DNA from: Betaproteobacteria bacterium
GTDB taxonomy: Bacteria > Pseudomonadota > Gammaproteobacteria > Burkholderiales > Ga0077523
Direction of reading: 5' to 3'
NCBI GenBank assembly: GCA_016713305.1
Contig: JADJPK010000005.1
Coordinates: 1-64,000 of the forward strand
Length of the DNA: 64,000 nt
The position numbers and the translations under genes were made by a program. Position 1 is the first letter of the stretch. Each line of letters starts with the position of its first letter. Positions 60,340 through 64,000 of this stretch are shown here, piece by piece. Below the pieces are notes generated by a model, which was not told where the DNA came from, searched no databases, and saw only the letters and a program-made list of their open reading frames with translations.

Positions 60340-61620
60340 ATGGACATGCCCGTGCAGGGGGACACGCTGCGGCAGCATCTCATCGACCCCGAGATCTGCA
60401 TCCGCTGCAACACCTGCGAAGCGACGTGTCCCATCGGTGCCATCACGCACGACGACCGCAACTATGTGGTCAAGGCCGACGTCTGCAATTTCTGCATGGC
60501 GTGCGTGCCCCCCTGTCCCACGGGCGCCATCGACAACTGGCGGTCGGTACCGCGCACCGCGGCGTACCCGATCGAGGCACAGCTCCTGTGGGACGAACTG
60601 CCCGCCGAACTCAGCCGCGAAGAGCTCGCGGCTGGCGGTTCGGAGATTGCAGCCGGACCAGCGGAACAAGCGGGTCCGGCCGGGGTACTGGCCGCGGCCG
60701 AGGAACCCCGGGTTCAGGCGTTCAGCACGGCGCAGTACTGCGCGACCCTGCCGCCATGGTCCGCCGCACATCCCTATCTCAACCTCTACAGCACGAAGAA
60801 CGCCACGATGGCGACCGTGACCGGCAACTTCCGCGTGACGGAGGCGGGTACGGAAAGCGACACGCATCACATCGTTCTCGATTTCGGCGCCATGCCATTC
60901 CCGGTGCTGGAGGGGCAGTCGATCGGCATCGTTCCCCCCGGGACGGATGCTGCGGGAAGACCGCACCACGCCAGGCAATACTCCATCGCGAGTCCGCGCA
61001 ACGGCGAACGGCCCGGCTACAACAACGTGTCGCTCACGGTGAAGCGGGTCACCGCCGACCACCAGGGGCACCCCATCCGCGGCGTGTGCTCCAACTACCT
61101 CTGCGATCTGGCCGTCGGCGCCAAGGTCGGGGTGGTCGGGCCGTTCGGCGCGTCGTTCCTCATGCCCAATCATCCGCGGTCGCACATCGTCATGATCTGC
61201 ACGGGCACGGGTTCGGCCCCGATGCGGGCCATGACGGAATGGCGGCGGCGTCTTCGGGCGGGCGGCAAGTTCGAAGGCGGCAAGCTCATGTTGTTCTTCG
61301 GCGCACGCACGCCGCAGGAGCTGCCCTACTTCGGCCCGCTCATGAACCTGCCCAGGGATTTCATCGACGTGAATCTCGCGTTCTCGCGCGAACCCGGACA
61401 GCCCCGCCGGTACGTCCAGGACCTCATGCGCGGCCGTGCGCCGGATCTCGGCGAACTGCTCGCCTCGCCCGACACGTTCGTCTACGTCTGCGGGCTGAAG
61501 AGCATGGAAGAAGGCGTGATCCTGGCACTGCGGGACGTCGCGGAGCAGAGGGGAATCGACTGGCCGTCGCTCGCGGGCGCCCTCAAGCGCGAAGGCCGCC
61601 TGCACCTCGAAACGTACTGA
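60340..61620 (+). CDS. boxA: Benzoyl-CoA 2,3-epoxidase reductase subunit A
   Basis: 426 aa. Two [4Fe-4S] motifs, CIRCNTCEATCP (C20, C23, C26, C30) and CNFCMACVPPCP (C49, C52, C55, C59), then a variable linker and a ferredoxin-NADP+ reductase-like part: ARQYSIASPRNG (FAD), GVCSNYLCDL, MICTGTGSAPMRAMTEW (NADP) and FVYVCGLKSMEEGV. Passes electrons from NADPH to BoxB. ATG one base after the boxB stop indicates translational coupling. Confidence 0.95.
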   Translation: MDMPVQGDTLRQHLIDPEICIRCNTCEATCPIGAITHDDRNYVVKADVCNFCMACVPPCPTGAIDNWRSVPRTAAYPIEAQLLWDELPAELSREELAAGGSEIAAGPAEQAGPAGVLAAAEEPRVQAFSTAQYCATLPPWSAAHPYLNLYSTKNATMATVTGNFRVTEAGTESDTHHIVLDFGAMPFPVLEGQSIGIVPPGTDAAGRPHHARQYSIASPRNGERPGYNNVSLTVKRVTADHQGHPIRGVCSNYLCDLAVGAKVGVVGPFGASFLMPNHPRSHIVMICTGTGSAPMRAMTEWRRRLRAGGKFEGGKLMLFFGARTPQELPYFGPLMNLPRDFIDVNLAFSREPGQPRRYVQDLMRGRAPDLGELLASPDTFVYVCGLKSMEEGVILALRDVAEQRGIDWPSLAGALKREGRLHLETY

Positions 61621-61689
61621 ACAGCCGCGCCACGGCCCTCTTCCGGCAGTGGTGGTCCGTCGATCCGGGCGCATTGGCCGGATCTCCCC

Positions 61690-61710
61690 CGGGCAGGGTA
61701 TCCTTGCCCG
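61690..61710 (+). terminator. Possible terminator after boxA
   Basis: CGGGCA / TGCCCG stem (6 bp) with a 9-base loop, followed by CTTTCATTCC; 70 bp after the boxA stop. Weak. Confidence 0.35.
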
Positions 61711-61762
61711 CTTTCATTCCTCCGCGGCGGCATGGTCACCTGCGCCGCATGGCACATCCTTC

Positions 61763-63076
61763 ATGAGTTCTCGAGACAAGCCTTCGCGTCCGCGCGGCGC
61801 GGACCGTTCGTCGCGCGCGCGTGACGAACGTGGAACCCGGCCCCCTGCAGCCGACGATCACCAGATTCCCCGCGTCGTGGCCGGCACGGTCCCCCGCATC
61901 GTGCTGCGGCCGGAGCGCGAACGATCCCTGCAGCGGAGGCACCCCTGGATCTTCTCCGGCGGCGTCGAGCGGGTGGAGGGCGCGCCGGAATCGGGCGCCA
62001 CGGTGGAAGTGCGCTCCGCGTCGGGCGGTTTTCTCGGCTGGGCGGCTTACAGCCCTCAGTCGCAGATCCTCGCCCGCGTGTGGGACTTTCACGAGAGCGC
62101 CAGGATCGACGTCGGATTCTTCACTGCCCGCATCCGCCGTGCCGCGGAACAGCGGCGTGCCCGTTTCGGGGAATCGCCGCAGGGCGCGGTCCGTCTCGTG
62201 CACGGCGAGGCGGACGGGCTGCCAGGGGTGATCGTCGACCGGTTCGCGCACGTGGCCGTCGTGCAGCTCACCACCGCGGGTGCCTGGCGCTGGCGCGATG
62301 CGATCGCGGATGCGATCGCTGAAACGGCCGGTGTGACGTCCGTATTCGAGCGTTCCGACGCCGATGTCGTGCATCTCGAAGGGCTGGCGCCCTCCACGGG
62401 CCCGCTGCGAGGCGATGCGCCGCCGGGGCCGGTGGTCATCGAGGAGAACGGCGTTCGCTTCGGCGTCGACGTGCGCGAAGGCCACAAGACCGGTTTCTAT
62501 CTGGATCAGCGCGACAACCGGGCACTGCTGCGCGATGCGGTGAAAGACCGCGACGTGCTCGACTGCTTCTGCTACACCGGCGGTTTCTCGCTGAACGCAC
62601 TTGCCGGCGGTGCCGCGAGCGTCACGTCCGTGGACAGCTCCGCCGATGCGCTGGCTGTACTGCGCGACCAGATCGAAACCAATGGTCTGCCCGCGTCCCG
62701 TGCGCAGCTCACGGAAGCCGATGTGTTCGCGCAACTGCGCCTGTATCGCGACCAGGCGCGCAAGTTCGACGTGATCGTGCTCGATCCGCCCAAGTTCGCG
62801 CCGACGGCTGCAGCGGCGGAGCGCGCCGCGCGCGGGTACAAGGACATCAATCTGTGGGCCATGAAACTGCTGCGGCCGGGCGGGCAGCTGTTCACGTTCT
62901 CGTGCTCGGGCGGAGTGTCGCGGGATCTCTTCCAGAAGATCGTTGCCGGCGCCGCCGTGGACGCGGGCGTGGACGCGCGTGTCCTGCGGCACCTGAGCGC
63001 CGCGCCGGACCATCCGGTGAGTCTGGCCTTCCCCGAAGGCGAGTATCTGAAGGGTCTCGTCTGCGAGATCGTCTGA
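61763..63076 (+). CDS. rlmI: 23S rRNA m5C methyltransferase, RlmI type
   Basis: Basic, probably disordered N-terminus (1-45), PUA-like domain (LRPERERSLQRRHPWIFSGG), then the methyltransferase domain: KTGFYLDQRDNRALLRD, VLDCFCYTGGFSLNAL (SAM motif), VIVLDPPKFAPT (catalytic Pro-Pro region) and FTFSCSGGVSRDLF. RlmI methylates C1962 of 23S rRNA. 437 aa is slightly long because of the N-terminal tail. ATG 61763. Confidence 0.9.
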   Translation: MSSRDKPSRPRGADRSSRARDERGTRPPAADDHQIPRVVAGTVPRIVLRPERERSLQRRHPWIFSGGVERVEGAPESGATVEVRSASGGFLGWAAYSPQSQILARVWDFHESARIDVGFFTARIRRAAEQRRARFGESPQGAVRLVHGEADGLPGVIVDRFAHVAVVQLTTAGAWRWRDAIADAIAETAGVTSVFERSDADVVHLEGLAPSTGPLRGDAPPGPVVIEENGVRFGVDVREGHKTGFYLDQRDNRALLRDAVKDRDVLDCFCYTGGFSLNALAGGAASVTSVDSSADALAVLRDQIETNGLPASRAQLTEADVFAQLRLYRDQARKFDVIVLDPPKFAPTAAAAERAARGYKDINLWAMKLLRPGGQLFTFSCSGGVSRDLFQKIVAGAAVDAGVDARVLRHLSAAPDHPVSLAFPEGEYLKGLVCEIV

Positions 63077-63089
63077 GGAACGCACACGA

Positions 63090-63722
63090 ATGGAAACCAC
63101 GCTGATCGTCGTGCGGCACGGCGAGACCGAATGGAACTCGCAGGGCCGCATCCAGGGACACTTCGACAGCCCGCTCACGGCTGCGGGACGCGCGCAGGCG
63201 GACGCGCTGGCGCGCAGTCTCGCCGGCGAACCCATCGGTGCCATCTACGCAAGCGATCTGGGGCGCGTGCGCGACACGGCCGCGCCGACGGCGCGCGCGC
63301 TGGGACTTTCCGTCTCGACGGATCTGCGCCTGCGGGAACGGCAGCTGGGAGTGTTCCAGGGCCTCACGTTCACCGAAGCCGCGCAGGCGCATCCGGAGCG
63401 GTTCGCCCGGTTCAAGGCGCGCGATCTCGCGGAGAACATGGAGACGGGCGAGACCCTGGTGCAGATGCGGGACCGCATCGCGCAGTCGCTCGCGGCCATC
63501 GCCACCGCTCACGCGGACATGACCGTCCTGATCGTCACCCACGGCGGCGTGCTGGACCAGATCTACCGGCTGGCCACGGGCATGCCTTTGGAGGCGCAGC
63601 GCACCTTCGACGTCGAGAATGCCTCGATCAACCGTCTGCGCTGGTCGCAGGGCCGGCTCGCGCTCGATCTGTGGGGCGACATCTCGCATCACGGCGATCG
63701 CGGCGATGCGCCCGAGTTCTGA
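63090..63722 (+). CDS. Histidine phosphatase family protein, GpmB-like
   Basis: 13 bp after rlmI, likely cotranscribed. LIVVRHGETEWNSQGRIQGH (RHGE, His10 phospho-acceptor), SPLTAAGRAQADALA, IYASDLGRVRDTAAPTARA, LRERQLGVFQG and VLIVTHGGVLDQI (second His). Phosphoglycerate-mutase-like phosphatase; substrate not predictable between phosphoglycerate-type and other phosphomonoesters. Confidence 0.93.
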   Translation: METTLIVVRHGETEWNSQGRIQGHFDSPLTAAGRAQADALARSLAGEPIGAIYASDLGRVRDTAAPTARALGLSVSTDLRLRERQLGVFQGLTFTEAAQAHPERFARFKARDLAENMETGETLVQMRDRIAQSLAAIATAHADMTVLIVTHGGVLDQIYRLATGMPLEAQRTFDVENASINRLRWSQGRLALDLWGDISHHGDRGDAPEF

Positions 63723-63849
63723 GGGGCGCTGCCCGTGCCTGCGGAACGGGCGGGATTGATCGCCCCCCCGGTCCCGATTACTCTTGCCGGAGGTCCGTCC
63801 GCGGACCTTCCCTAACCTCGGCCCATCCGCCCGGATGGAATCTCTCCCG

Positions 63850-64000
63850 ATGACCTCGGACAAACTCGAAGTGACCGAACTCGATGGCGCGCTGCCGCCG
63901 GCCACGCGCGAGACGGCGCTGCGATACGCCGACGCCGATACGGATGCCGCACGGAGCCTTCTCGAGTCCGCGATCGCGGCCGATTCCGGTGCCCGGCGCG
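63850..64000 (+). CDS. Partial reading frame at right edge
   Basis: ATG 63850 opens a frame that runs off the window: MTSDKLEVTELDGALPPATR then RYADADTDAARSLLESAIAAD. Resembles the start of a helical repeat or STAS-associated protein, but only 50 residues are visible. Not named. Confidence 0.55.
   Translation, partial: MTSDKLEVTELDGALPPATRETALRYADADTDAARSLLESAIAADSGARR

Noticed and set aside
63791..63808. Hairpin AGGTCCG-TCCG-CGGACCT after the histidine phosphatase gene as a terminator
   Set aside because: No T-run follows and it lies close to the next start; could as well be part of a leader.

Overview
The window is high-GC DNA from a proteobacterium, most likely a betaproteobacterium. The evidence for that is a benzoyl-CoA box operon (boxC-boxB-boxA), several small betaproteobacterial DUF families, diheme and monoheme cytochromes c, and an attC type common in beta/gammaproteobacterial chromosomal integrons. 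The species cannot be named from the sequence.

Positions 1 to about 29,800 are the distal part of a large chromosomal integron. About 38 attC sites (inverse core RYYYAAC ... core GTTRRRY, 51-129 bp) separate about 37 short cassettes, nearly all read on the + strand with the attC 3' of the gene. No integrase gene is present; the polarity puts intI and attI to the left of base 1. attC sites decay towards the right end, as expected for the oldest cassettes, and an isolated attC relic lies further out at 35.5 kb. Cassette cargo includes two toxin-antitoxin pairs (TumE/TumA-like and RelE/HigA-like), a DUF4062 gene, an NYN-nuclease gene, a gene with a HEPN-type RxxxxH motif, small membrane proteins, lipoproteins, a LysE exporter, an isochorismatase-like hydrolase, an AHSA1/SRPBCC protein, a metallophosphoesterase, a CxxC peroxiredoxin-like protein, a cupin, an alpha/beta hydrolase, a Zn-ribbon/helical-repeat protein and many orphans. 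Two cassettes (cold-shock/DUF1294 and a 104-aa membrane protein) are present twice.

Two complete IS1182-family elements (12445-14208 and 17035-18800) sit in the same orientation, each between the left arm of an attC and a GTTAGCC core. A 158-bp MITE with the same ends (25343-25500) and a solo right end (26485-26499) also abut core sites. This points to an IS1182-type element that targets attC sites, the most unusual pattern in the window.

From 29.9 to 57 kb the DNA is ordinary chromosome made of many small, mostly monocistronic genes: an MDR reductase, DUF2277, a DODA-type dioxygenase, RsgA, a phytochelatin-synthase-like peptidase, an alkyltransferase-like protein, an orphan PIN toxin, VOC proteins, an SDR, cytochromes c, DUF4124/DUF2059/PH/YcxB proteins and a MerR regulator with a SoxR-box-like operator. 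One chromosomal secreted protein (43.3 kb) is a paralogue of a cassette protein (26.6 kb). A REP doublet lies at 53.0 kb.

From 57.1 to 64 kb lies boxC-boxB-boxA for aerobic benzoyl-CoA epoxidation and ring cleavage, behind a promoter overlapped by TGCA repeats that resemble a BzdR/BoxR operator. An RlmI-type rRNA methyltransferase and a histidine phosphatase follow.

At least ten genes, including boxC, carry one or more frameshifts, several in homopolymers, and the two cold-shock/DUF1294 copies are broken at different, complementary places. Residual indel errors in the sequence are therefore a real possibility, and every 'pseudogene' call here should be read with that in mind.
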